From NCBI GenBank assembly GCA_032629725.1, contig JAFEVB010000004.1, positions 248,001-312,000 of the forward strand: DNA of 64,000 bases, in the 5' to 3' direction. This document shows positions 10,425 through 22,304 of this stretch, piece by piece (the stretch's first letter is position 1; the number at the start of each line of letters is the position of its first letter). The notes beneath the pieces were generated by a model. The model ran no database searches. It saw only the letters and a list, made by a program, of their open reading frames with translations, and was not told where the DNA came from. The stretch comes from Gremmenia infestans (lineage: Eukaryota > Ascomycota > Leotiomycetes > Helotiales > Hamatocanthoscyphaceae). Both the position numbers and the translations under genes were made by a program.

Positions 10425-11599
10425 TTATGAACCTGCTGCAGTACCCATTGCAGAAGCCATGAACCTTATCATGCCATCCAACCGTTTCTGTCTCTCGGGA
10501 TCTGCCATATTCTCAGAGAGCTGGCACTTAATCTCCTTGTTCCTTCTCGTAATCTGCTCTGGAGTATACAGCTTAACCATCAATGTCCTGAGATGGTCCT
10601 CTAATTGATCTAAGAACTTATCTTTTGCTTGCTTAAAGGCAGCATCCGAACCTTTCAATATAGCATTCAACTTCCCTCCATACTCCTGAGCTAATAAAGG
10701 GATCTTCTCTTCAAGTGCTTTGGTGAGCTCCTGTTTCTCCATCCTCTGGGCCACTATACGTCTCACGGGGAGCATCCCGTACGACTGGTACTGGTGACGA
10801 ATATAGCCAAACTCGCATTCTCTGTTGAGCTTGCATGACCGGTCTTGCTCGAAGTCACGCCAGGGACATAGAGGATCTGCATATCCATATTGCGCCCCTG
10901 TACTGTCCACCGCCCATATCTCTCCGTTTTGAAGTGTGGCCCTGTAGACGTTGTGGAACAAGGACTCTGGTGGATCGAATTGGTGTCCGGAGGGGAGGAC
11001 AACGGAGATTCGGAGCTTCTGGTCGTTCACGCTAACATTAACTTCTTCGATTTTGGAACAAAGCTCTATTAGCTCAACAAGTCAGTATCCAGATCGGGAG
11101 AGTATATAGAGGATAGGGTAGACATACCAGCCAAAAGCTCCTTAACGAAGCCATGAAGATACATCATAGCCTCCGTACATCCCATGTACACCAAAACCGA
11201 CTCCAGTAGGCTTCGATTGTCATCTAAACAGACGGAAAAGGGCTTCAACTGTCGTTCAGCGTCTAATCCATCCATCTGAAATCCATCGAGAAATATAATC
11301 GAACCTTCAATCCGCACCGACTTGAATTGTAGTGGCGAGGCATGTAGTCGAATCCGGTAGATGATAGCTTGGAGAAGCACCGCGGCTCTACAAAGAGTCT
11401 TGCGAGCTTGAAGCTTTCTACACTCTGACTTGTGTTGGCCCCAATCAGCTTTCTGGCAAACTTGACTGCAGTAAAACGTAGGCTCAGAGACGCCTTCGTC
11501 GTAAACTGGGGCTTCTAGACATCCGGTGCACCTGTTCGTGGTGGGCCTCTGACAACGAGAGCAGGTGCCAAATGCCGTCTTTGATCCGTCGTCCGCCAT
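10425..11599 (-). CDS. MYND-type zinc-finger protein
   Basis: Two exons (11599-11128 and 11065-10425) are joined by an intron with donor gtatgt, branch-like gctaat and acceptor atag, phase 1. The product is about 370 aa. Residues 10-60 form a complete MYND finger: CSRC, then CTGC, then YCSQVC, then DWGQHKSEC, supplying all eight Cys/His ligands. MYND fingers bind proline-containing partner peptides and often sit in transcriptional regulators or methyltransferases. No SET domain or other catalytic domain is visible in the remaining 300 residues. The C-terminal half is charged and helical (EELTKALEEK-like stretches, LEDHLRTLMVKLY). Function beyond protein binding is unknown. A palindromic element begins about 230 bp upstream of the start. 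Confidence 0.8.
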
Positions 11600-11829
11600 T
11601 TGATGCCCAAATCACTGACCCATGTGCCACTTCTCTAATTAAGATGCGTTCCCTTGACAAAGCTCCTGCCTTTCCTCCAGCCAGATAGTGGTCGTGCATG
11701 GAGTCTTCCGATATATCGAGGGTTATGAGATAGCGAGGATTCTGTAAGGGAGAGTGCTGGGAAAGTTCTCGGGCTTAACTCGTAAGGCTTAACTGTCGAT
11801 TCAATGCACCCCTTACTTAACCTTGGATT

Positions 11830-12228
11830 ACAGTAGTACAAATAACTAGTGTCGAAATCGCGATTTTGCCAAAAACATTAAAAGTCGCAAAACATCAAAT
11901 ATTAAGTGTATCTTGATATGCTATTACGAATTACTTAACAACCACACTTCTGATAATTCAAGTAAAAAGCGGTAATTAGAACTCTAGTGTAGCTCTAAAT
12001 ATATAGCTAATGTTAAAATCGATTTTTAATAATTAGAAGACAATATATTTGAAGCTACACTAGAGTTTTAATTATAGCTTTTCACTTGAATTATTAGAAG
12101 TGTGGTTACTTTGTAATTTGTAATAGTATATAAAAATAAACTTAATATGCGGCATATTTTCACCTTTTTGGTGTTTTTCATTAAAATGGCGGATTTTAAC
12201 ACTAGTTACGGAGTATTTGTACGGCTGT
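11830..12228. mobile_element. 400 bp near-perfect palindrome (foldback/MITE-like element)
   Basis: The two halves are imperfect reverse complements over the full length, centred on ATCGAT at 12018-12023. Matching blocks include taaccacacttct...aattcaagt, actctagtgtagct, tattaagt, ctattac and actagtgt, with terminal ACAG..GTACAAAT on both sides. There is no unique loop and no coding capacity. The flanks show no clear target-site duplication. Such structures fit a non-autonomous DNA transposon (MITE/foldback) or an inverted duplication. It lies between the MYND gene start and the giant gene's upstream region. Confidence 0.7.
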
Positions 12229-12656
12229 TCCCGCAAACATTCCGAACAAAACTTACTTGGCTTGGAAAGCAGGTGATTGGTTGCTGTTGCAGGCGAGGCT
12301 GCGCTTAGTACGCTAGTTCGGGGGGCTTCCAGCGAATGATTTGCACCTGGTTCGGTTGGTGTAGCACAAGAAAGGCAATTCACCTGCAACACCACCTCCG
12401 CAACCTTCCTTCCAGTGAGAATACCCCTCCACCCCTCCATAGATGGATTCTGTTTGGCCGATTCACTTGTTCTTTCACTCAAGATGGGTCGACCATTACT
12501 GTTGTACGACCTGAGCGTGTGCGACTTCCCTCCGGAACTCTCCGTCCTTGATCAATATGGCGAAGCCAGACTGCTGCCCAACAGCTTGCGCGTGGGAGGA
12601 GTCTTACAATTCTTCCCATCCTGCTTCTCGACATATTTTGAGCTCCGCTGGCGACC
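12229..12656. other. upstream region of the giant gene
   Basis: An ATG at 12484 opens a frame that runs to 12726 and overlaps the main start at 12657 in another frame. If the mRNA begins upstream, this would be an overlapping upstream ORF that lowers translation of the giant protein. Confidence 0.35.
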
Positions 12657-15600
12657 ATGGCCTTGCTCGAATCGGTCTTCAACCATTTGGTCCTACCGCC
12701 CAAGCTTCCCGGACATCGGGATATAGGCATCGAGGGCATTGAACAGAGCATCCTAACTCGCCTCATACGTACCTGCGATACCTTAGGCAAGCTCACAGGC
12801 CAACAATTTAAGGAAACATGGGCTTCTGTTCGCTATTCCCTTCGCATTTGCCGGGATACCAATCCAGGCCGTCTTGAGAAGGCATCGGTGCTACAAGAAT
12901 TCTACAATCTCCAACGAAATGGTCTCCTTATCTTATATGTGGTGGAACAAAATGCAGCACTCCTTATTCGACGTCATATCCAGTAAGTATCACGACTCGA
13001 GAAAGGATTGCCTAAATTCTAACTAAGGCATGTAACGCAGTGATGGTATAGATACCGTCATCTTCGAAGTCTTCGAAGCATCACCTTCTTCTAAAGACGT
13101 CCTCGCCGCCGAGAATGCACTCCAATGGGACTTCCCCGGCCGCGCTATCGAGATACCTTTCGATGAATTCCTCAAGAAGAGTTTCCAGGAGAGTCTTGCT
13201 ACCTTTCTTGAACAGGCGAGCATGGAGTCTCTGAAGCGTTTCGAGGCGCGTTCTGCTAAGGCGAAAGTCTCCGTCATCGAGGCCCGGGATACCACCGACC
13301 CAGCTCTGGTTACGCAGATGCTGATGTCCTTGCTTGAAGCTGTCGGATCCTCTGTAGAAGTGCCCAGATTAAGAAAGCGAGTGCGGGACGATGTTAATAT
13401 ACAAAACGCAGAGTTCCCATGGAGAAGACTGCCGTTCTGGCTCGTTCTCCGCGTCGCTATTCAGCGTCAGCTTTGCCTTGTCCTGGGAAACGAGCCTGGA
13501 CGGGCCTGCTACAAGTTCCTCATTTGCACTGTTCTTGCCCAGCTTCTTGAGGATTGTGCTGGTCAGCTTGCCCCAGAGTTGACAGTGATGCTCAGAGCCA
13601 AGTTGTGCCGCCGCCTTGCAAAGTTGGAAATGGACAAGACTCGGGTTGACTCCGCCTCTGCCATTTACAGCCAGTTCTTCGACTCGGTCGGTCCATTTTT
13701 GAAGGAAATCATCGAGAAGGCTACAGACCAGGTTGAATCAGCCTGGGCACACTTTAAGACAACCATCGCTCGACCTATCCCGGTACTCCCACCTCGCGCT
13801 GATGAGCAGGCTCTCCACCTTTCCCTTCCAAACAGCGAAAAATATCTCTGCAATCTTCTCGCCCTACCTCCCTCACAGCGGAGAGATCCTGCATCGCTGC
13901 ATATTCCCCCCTCGGGTGATGGCACCATGGAACAAGTCACAACGTTCACCGACCGCTACTTCTCCTTGGCCAAATTGGAGAAAGACATCGAGAAGGAACG
14001 CGCATTATCACCTGAGCCCGTGGCAGACTGCGAAGCTCGTTGTGTACAGTTGGCAAAGTCGATTGTCGACATGTTCACCATGGTTGGAGATGCTTATGAC
14101 TCTAATCCAGAACAAATGAGCATCTTCATCTTAAATCTATTTGACCTCTGGGTCCAAATGGATATGTGTGCTATACGAGCCTGCCCCCTCCTCCACGACT
14201 ACGCCCCAGTATTCAAACCTGAGCTGCTAGATGTTCTGCACCTCCCTACATTATCAAACATGCAACGGCTCCAAAATATCCAGAGCCACCTCAGGAGCAG
14301 ATATAGCGATTGTCGGTTTGCTCACAAGACGATCTTCAGTGAACCTGATGAGGACTGCTTCGCTGCGCGATACGTAGAACAGTCTGCTCCGCTGCGCAGA
14401 CTGCAGGAACGAATCGAGAAAGCATCAAACAAGTCGCGTGGAAACAAGGAATCCGAATGGAACAACGCTTGCCGTGAATATGACGACCTTAGCCGGGAAA
14501 TAAAAAGCGGCGTCTGTGTTTGCACGACCAATTATGACGGATCTCGTAACAATAAAGGGTGCACAAAGTGCTGGCGTTGGCGCTGCCGGAAAAAAAATGA
14601 AAATTGGTATCCACGAAGACTTCCTTCCCAAAGATGGTGCTCAAGAAGCGGCAGTAGTACTAGAGCTCCGGATTCCCAGCTTCCTAGCGGCATATCGAAA
14701 TGCAACATTCAGGATATTCAGCGACCTGGGGCACCCGAGCAAGCCCAGTAGCTCCTCGCCACCAGCCATGCTCCTGAAAGACTACTCCCAGCTTCAAAGC
14801 TATCTGAAATCAACTGTGGATGGTGTCTCGATTGCGTCAACAAAGAAATCCTTTCTCCAAACCCATTACAAGGAGTTCAAAATGAAGGTCGACCTCTCTG
14901 ATATCCTCTTGCCACTGGGGCTAAACTTTGCATACTACGATATCAAGTCCGGAGTATGGTTGAGAGATCTTGACAAACAGTTGACATTTCAACACCTCTG
15001 TGGAGTCTATGTTCCGCGCTTTCTACAAGAATCAGTCATTGGATCACTGGTCCATCCCGCTCCTAACATCGATGGGCCGTCGTCCTACGAGATCGTTGCT
15101 AGTCAAACCAGCTGTCCGTCAGATGTTTCCGTTCACGAGTTCATGGCCTACCAAAGAATGCTGTCTGGGAAGACTCGCCGGTGGCTGACCATGCTGGTGG
15201 AGTTGGGTGCCTCAAACCTGAATTTCAGCGCCGAAGATACCATGCTGATCTTCAATCATCTCGCTGTGCAAGCAGGGCCGGCTCAGAATGAAGCCGACCT
15301 TCTGCGAAACGTTCACGTCGTCTTCCGCGATCCGTCCTTCTGCCAGCGCTTGATAGAACAGATCGATAATCGTCTTCGCAGTATAAGTACCAACTGGCGC
15401 GAGATACATTGCATGGAAATACTCATCACCCTTAGCCTTCGACTTTTCAACTTGACATCAGGCCGAGATCGCCAATCCGCGGAAAGGCTGCTCAAGGCCG
15501 CGCGTGAGTGGACTTTACAATGGATCTCCCACCTCCGTGATGAGGTGAGGAATGCAGTCGAGGCTGACGCAGCAGAGAGAGCGGCAAGGTACGGCTTCTG

Positions 15601-18600
15601 GGCCGCTCTGCTTTGCCGAAGGACCTTCACCACATTTGTTGACTCGGATTCCAAGGTGAATGAAGAGGATCTATGCTCTTTTGTCCAAGCCTCGATAGCT
15701 CTACAAGAGAACCTCGTGGTCGATCTTGCGAAGCTCCCCTCAAAACTGAAAAATATGCTGGTCAGAGACATGAAAATGGCGTATTGCATACGACGACTCA
15801 TCAAGAATTCTATTGAATCCAATACTGACAGCCTAGGCGTTGCAATCAATAAGACTTGGTGTGATTCTAGCAATTCCACTGGGAGGAATTACTCTCATTG
15901 GGAGTTCCTTTCCCCCCCGAACAAGAGATGGGTCGTTTCGGTCATCACTAGTACGGCTAACAAGTTCATCGTCTCTCAGGTAGTCCATTACAACTTCATT
16001 GAGGGACACCTCCTAGTGGACGGAAAGCCATTGGGAAGACTTCCCCTGGACATTAGGGAATCAGAGGACGTCAAGGAGCTTTTCGGAAACCAGCACCTTC
16101 TGACGTTCCCCTCGTCAATGAGCGACATGAGTCACGTCATGGCAACTCGTATACGCGGTAATGAAGTCCATTTTGGACTTCGCGGAAAGAGTGTGGTCAT
16201 TCGAGCTCTTGTCAGAGACAGTCTTCTGGAGTATGTTCCTCGGCGTGTATTTATGCACAGTGGCAACTTTGATCTGCCCTCAGGTCTAATTGAAAATTGC
16301 GTACACTGGCTTAATTTCCGTACAAGGTCCCTGGAGATCCGACGCAAACCTGTCATATGGAAGACTAGGCCGAGTGACTGGATTCTAGATGTCTCCAATC
16401 GCCGGGCGCAGCGAAATCGGGTTGTGTTGGTTGATCCCCATTCAAATCTCTGCAGGCGCGTGGCCGAGATCTTCCGCCACTTCGAGGATCCTCAACGGTT
16501 GACCGTCTTCCAGCCCGAAAAAGGCACACTTTCGGTTGAGATGCGGCACCTGGAGCTCTCTTTCTTTGTCAATAAAAGCGACCTTCTTGAGTGTCGAGAG
16601 CTGAACGCAGAGATCGATCCCAACCAAGACGCAGGGACGCTTTACGGATTCCTGAGCAAGATTGTACTTCGTGATGTAGCCAATCCTGAGCGGCGGAGCA
16701 TAATTACTCCACTGGGACAGCTGACATACAAGCGTCACGGTATGCATCTTGCGGTTCGAGCGAACAGCACCACCGAGTATGGCAGGTTCGGAATCGACAA
16801 TGTTTTGGGACGGTTGTCATGTCCGCCTGAGCCGCGCTTACTCTACTCTAAAGCTCAGTTCCATGCATTCACCTCATTCATTTTGCCCGATCCTCTCACC
16901 GGGCGCACTGGTACAGAGGAAGCTCTGCACACGCTCAGATCGGGCTATTGCCAGCCCTGGACGCAGATGAGCGACGGTCTTGCCTCCATTCTGAGAGTCA
17001 TCGGCAGACTAAGCCCGGGCAGAGAGTATTATCCGAAGGACAAGAAACGCTTACAGACCGTTATCTGGGACCCACACCTAACTATAAGCGTTCAACACGA
17101 AAGCTATGAGGGTCTCGCTCAAGAGATACTGGCCAAGTCAAATCGGCTCCGAGCCTTTGCTGCGGGCGAAGACGAAGTGATAGATTTTGATACCGAGATC
17201 CCTTCTCACCTTCGAAGGCGCGGTGAAATTCGGCGTCTTCTTTACGAGCGTGGCACTTCTGATCCGGGCGGATTGATAACCGGGAAGGACATGGTGTACA
17301 ACCCCAGAGATCGACATGCCAGTCTGCCCCAAGCCACCAATGTTTACCAAATCGTAGGACTTGTTCGCAAGCGACCATTTCGTGCCCATATGACAAGAAA
17401 TTTGGCAGCTATTCTTCAAGACTGGAAATTGATTGGTGGATTTCACCAAACCACCTCAGATTCACAAAGCATTTCGAGTTGTCTCAGCGATCTGTTAGAC
17501 AACAATATTGGCGAACAATGGGGCAGTCTCTTGAATCTTTGTCGACATACTGATCTTCAGGATCCGTATACGTTGATATTTCGACTTGGCCTCTTGTCAT
17601 TTGGCACAAAGCCTGACATGGATGCGATTCGGTCGCTGGCCGCATTTGGTTGTTTAGATGAATTGAAAGTCTTAGAGCCGCCAATCAGTCCTTCCTTTGT
17701 CGAATTCAAGCTCTATGAATCTCCAACGCTTGAATCGCTTCTAAATTTTATCGCAGCGGACTACCCCATTGCTGGACCAGATCCCAGAAAGGGTAAAAGA
17801 GAGCAAGATCGGATTCAAGAGAAGCATCGGATCCTATGCGAGGCTGAAGGGAAATGCCTAGCTACCTTTCTCTTAGAGCAGTGGCCCAGCCCGGAACCAT
17901 CAGCAGAGGAAATCGAATCAACGGTGCTTAATGGCGAGCTAGCCATGGAAAGAATTCTCCCTGAGTGGCAACGCTTGTATCGGAATATGCGTCTTTCGGA
18001 GTATGCTGTCCAAGCTCAGGAGATCCTGGATCGCTACAAAGGCGTGAACGATATGTCCGTACCACGAGCTTGGAATGGAAAACCCGTAGCCCTCTGCATG
18101 CCCGACCGTGGCTCTCCTATTCCATCACTATCGGATCTTCTAGTGAAATGCGCGCCTCTTCCTTTAGGCGACTTGTCTCATGAAGCACTTCTAAGCAAAG
18201 ATCTACCCCGAGGTGTACATTCGCCCAACGAGCGGCACAAGCTTTCCCGAAAGACTAATTCATCCAAGGAGATTGTCGAGCTAGGTAAGATCTTAGATTT
18301 ATTCGCCGAATCCACGGACGTTCTGCGGCAGCACTATGGAAATGACTTGAAGAAGAGCCTTCGTGCGCTAGAGAACGTCAGCAACCAGCCGCAGCTTCAA
18401 GGGTTACCGCCAGGTGTCGATGTTGTTAGAGAGGACATCGAAAAGGCTCGGGCGGCTCTGAACCATGAGTTTGAACGCATTCAGAATACCTTCTCCGTCG
18501 AGGATGATCGCTTCCAATGGCTCCAATTGGGTAGCTTGTGGCCATGCACCACGCCTATAACAACTCTTGAACAGCTACGGTCAAGCTCTAATCACCATTT

Positions 18601-21600
18601 CGGAAGCAATATGAGAGAAGGTCTGGTTTCGTATGGTGTTCTAGCTACGACTTTGCAAAGGCTTCTCCGTATCAGGCATGCCCAATTAAAAGGAGATCAC
18701 CATAAGCTGCTTCAGGAATGGCGAAATACTGGCCATGAAAACTGGAGCCCTTTGGAGTTCCCTGACTGGTTACTTCTTGAGATTGAAAGCGATCTCCTCA
18801 TTCGCTGTGAGCAGGTAGATGTTGCCCATGCTATTATATCGCCGGCATCTGGATCAAACTCTGTATTACAAATGAACATGGGCAAGGGTAAGCAAATCGA
18901 CTTGTAGACTAGAGGCAGTATAACCTTCTATGCCGACGTACCCTGCTTTGAAATAGATTTGAAACTTGGCATACTGATGGATTTTAGGAAAAACCTCTTG
19001 CATTGTGCCTATGGCTGTGGCGATTCTGGCAGACAAGAAGCAACTCTCGCGCCTTGTCGTCCCAAAGGCGCTGCTCCTGCAGACTGCTCAAACAGTTCAG
19101 TCTAGACTAGGGGGGTTAGTAGGTCGAGAGATAAGGCATATTCCATTCTCTCGCCGGACCTTGACCACACCAAACATGCTCCGACTATACTCCGCACACC
19201 ATCGCGAAATTCTTCAATGTTGTGGTGTTATTCTTACTACTCCCGAGCATATCTTGTCGTATAAGCTCAGCGGGCTCCAACGCCTTGCGGACTCCCGGCT
19301 TAATGAAGCGCAGGAGATGGTCACATTTCAGTCATGGTTAACCAGCGCTTGTCGCGATGTCCTTGATGAATCAGACTTCACCTTGGCGGTTAAGACGCAA
19401 TTAATCTACCCAAGTGGTCCACAGATATCCGTCGATGGACACCCACGCCGGTGGGAGGTTGCACAGATCCTGTTGTCTCTGGTTGAGGATCATCTCCCGG
19501 ATCTTCAGCGCGATTTCCCAAACAGTATTGAGGTCGTCAAACGACCGAGTGGATTTCCCATGATACACCTCCTCCGAACAGACGTGGAAGAAGCCCTGCA
19601 CCAACGAATCATAAATGACATCTGCAATGGACGGATTTCCTTCCTTCGTCTAATCAACTCAGCCGTACCTGATAGTAGGCATAAGATCAAGCGCGTGTTA
19701 TCTGATGACGATCTCGACTGCAAGCTCACCGAGCAGGTATCGACTCTTTTTGCAGATAGATCTTCGGCTCGCAAGAACATCCTCCTGGTCCGTGGCCTGC
19801 TCTTGAACAGGATTCTCTTACTCTGCCTGAAGAAAAGATGGAATGTGCAGTATGGGCTGCACCCAAACAGGCACCCTATTGCAGTCCCTTTCGACGCAAA
19901 AGGGGTTCCATCTGAGCAGGCAGAGTTCGGCCATCCCGACGTCTCTATTCTGTTCACTTGCTTAGCTTTCTATTACTCGGGCCTCAACCTATCTCAGTTC
20001 CGCGAAGGTTTACAGCATGTTTTGAAGTCTGATGATCCAGCAGCAGAGTATGATAGGTGGACTTACGGTTCTGAGACCCTGCCAGAAGCCTTGTATCACT
20101 GGAATGTTATTAACGGAGATGACCAAGGACAGGTCGAGGAACTCTGGCGTTACCTTCGACTCAATAGAAGCGTCCTTGATCATTACATGAACAACTTTGT
20201 ATTCCCTGCTCACGCTAAGCAATTTGGCGTCAAGCTGCAGGCTTCTGGGTGGGACCTCCCCTTGTTCTCGAAGTCTCGACCGGGAGAGGAAACCTCGTGC
20301 GCGAAGACAACTGGTTTCAGCGGTACAAATGATAACAAGATGATGCTCCCATTGAACATCAAGCAAGATGACCTACCCAGCTTATGCCAAACCAATGCAG
20401 AAGTGCTCACTTACGTTCTGCAGGGCCGGAACCGGCAGTATAACCTTGCAGCTTGGCAGGGAAAGCGCTTGACAGAGGAAGAGCTACTGCGAAGGATCGC
20501 GGGAATGGGGATTAGAATTCTGATCGACGCCGGTGCCTACATCCTCGAGATGGACAATCGGACCCTCATTAGGGCATGGCTAGATACAGATACAAAAGCC
20601 AAAGGGGCTGTCTATTTCGGTGCTGACAACAGAGCCTGGGTCCAGTATCGAGGAGGGAAGGAGGTGGTCCCACTGCTTGCCACCCCTTTTGCCGAGAAAC
20701 TTGACGAATGCCTAGTGTATATTGATGAAGCACATACACGTGGAATAGACTTGAAGCTGCCCCAGAAAGCTCGCGGAGTATTAACACTAGCTCTCGGCCA
20801 GACGAAAGATCACACGATGCAAGGTAAGCTGATTGCCGGCCATCGCCCTGATTGAAATGCGTACCTAACAGACCCAGCTGCGATGAGACTACGACAACTG
20901 GGAACCACTCAGTCTATCGTTTTCTTTGCCCCCCCAGAGGTCCACCAGAGCATTCTCGACGTGTGCAGGAAAAGATGTGGAGAGGTACTTGACTCTTCCC
21001 GTATTGATTCCTCTCACGTCGTGTGCTGGCTTCTGGAACAGACCTGCCGCGCGAATGAGCACTTGCAGAATGTGTATCTTGCACAAGGAACGGATTTCTG
21101 CCGCCGGACGGATGCGCAATGGAAATACGTGGAGTTCCTCACGGAAAATCGCCACCGAGAAGCTTATCTCAGAGTTATACAGCACCCAGAGCGCCAGACT
21201 CTTGAGCAGCTGTATGGAGTAGTGACAGACACCCAGCCAAGTTCCGTTGCTGACACCCCGTCCGCGGAACTTAAGGGTTTCATGAAGGAGCTCAGTGGGC
21301 AGAGACGAGCAGCAAACAACAAGAGATACCGTATTCATAGCTCTGTGCTAGAAGAAGTAGAGCAGGAGCGAGAAGTCGAGTTCCAAGTCGAGCAGGTACG
21401 CCAAGTGCAAAATCCGGCGCACTACAGGGCTCTCGCATTCCCGGGTTTGCATGCAGCTGTCTCTCACTTTGCTAAAACTGGCGACCTCGCTGGTGGGCAC
21501 GGTTACGAACATGTCTTTGACGCTCTAGCGCGGACGAGCATCGGTCAAAAATATAATGTTCGCCGCACAACATCGCAGCTGTACGTTTCGGCTGAGTTCA

Positions 21601-22304
21601 TGGGCACTATTAATCTTAGAAAGCGTATCCCGAATGATAACTTCCTCGTAAGTTTATAGCTCACCAATGTTCCTTGTCCATGGTTGTGCTTATGTCTTCT
21701 ACAGCGCCCTGTTGAATGGATCCTGTGGAGCCCGTCGAATGGGACGGCCCTCATAGTTATCTCCGAAGAGGCTGAACTTTTAATTCCCATGATCCGTGCA
21801 GCAAGAAAGCCAATGGTACACCTAATTACGTATGCTGCCCCTGTCACCAAAAACATGTTGCACTTCAACGGGCTTTCATACTATGTCCTCCCTCGCCTGC
21901 CCGATGGCTACACAGCACCCGACTGGCTCTCCATCGAACTTGGAATTTTCGCTGGTCGGCTATACATTAAATTTCCGGAGTGTGCTCCTCTGACCAATTA
22001 CTTGCAGCTTGCAGACACGACCGGTACAGACTCCCCGCAGGGTCGCACCGAGCACGTTGGTATCTCTACCAAGAATCCTGTCGACTTCCTACTGGAGTGG
22101 CTTATGGTCTGCCGCAAGGGGCAAGACATCATGCACACGCCAATGGGTTATATCTGCCAGGGGCGGCCCTTATATGAAAGCCATCCCTTCTTTGCAACGC
22201 GAAGTGAAGATTCTAGAGAAGTTGAAACGCCTCCAGTAGGAGGCGGAACTAGTGGCGATGTAGATGAAGCTGAAGACCAGGATCCGATCCTTGAAGACGA
22301 GTAG
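12657..22304 (+). CDS. giant DUF6606/DUF3638/DUF3645 protein (often auto-annotated 'ubiquitinyl hydrolase'), with a 1-base frameshift
   Basis: Exons are 12657-12982, 13041-18887, 18988-20823, 20872-21647 and 21705-22304; corrected length is about 3,127 aa. The N-terminus (VFNHLVLPPKLPG...VEQNAALLIRR) is the DUF6606 domain, roughly residues 5-275. Near residue 2,057, QMNMGKGKTSCIVPM is the DUF3638 region and resembles a Walker A loop. LFTCLAFYYSGLNLSQFREGL, near residue 2,380, is the DUF3645 signature. VYIDEAHTRG near residue 2,635 resembles a DExH box. The set suggests a helicase/SecA-like ATPase fold (inference); no ubiquitin protease signature was recognised. The frame is broken in an A8 run at 14590-14597: before it the frame reads GCTKCWRWRCRKK, after it MKIGIHEDFLPKDG in the +1 frame. 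One A fewer would restore continuity. Sequencing error, slippage or recent inactivation are all possible. Confidence 0.85.

Noticed and set aside
12484..12726. Separate small protein upstream of the giant gene
   Set aside because: It overlaps the DUF6606 start in another frame and has no domain; kept only as a possible upstream ORF.
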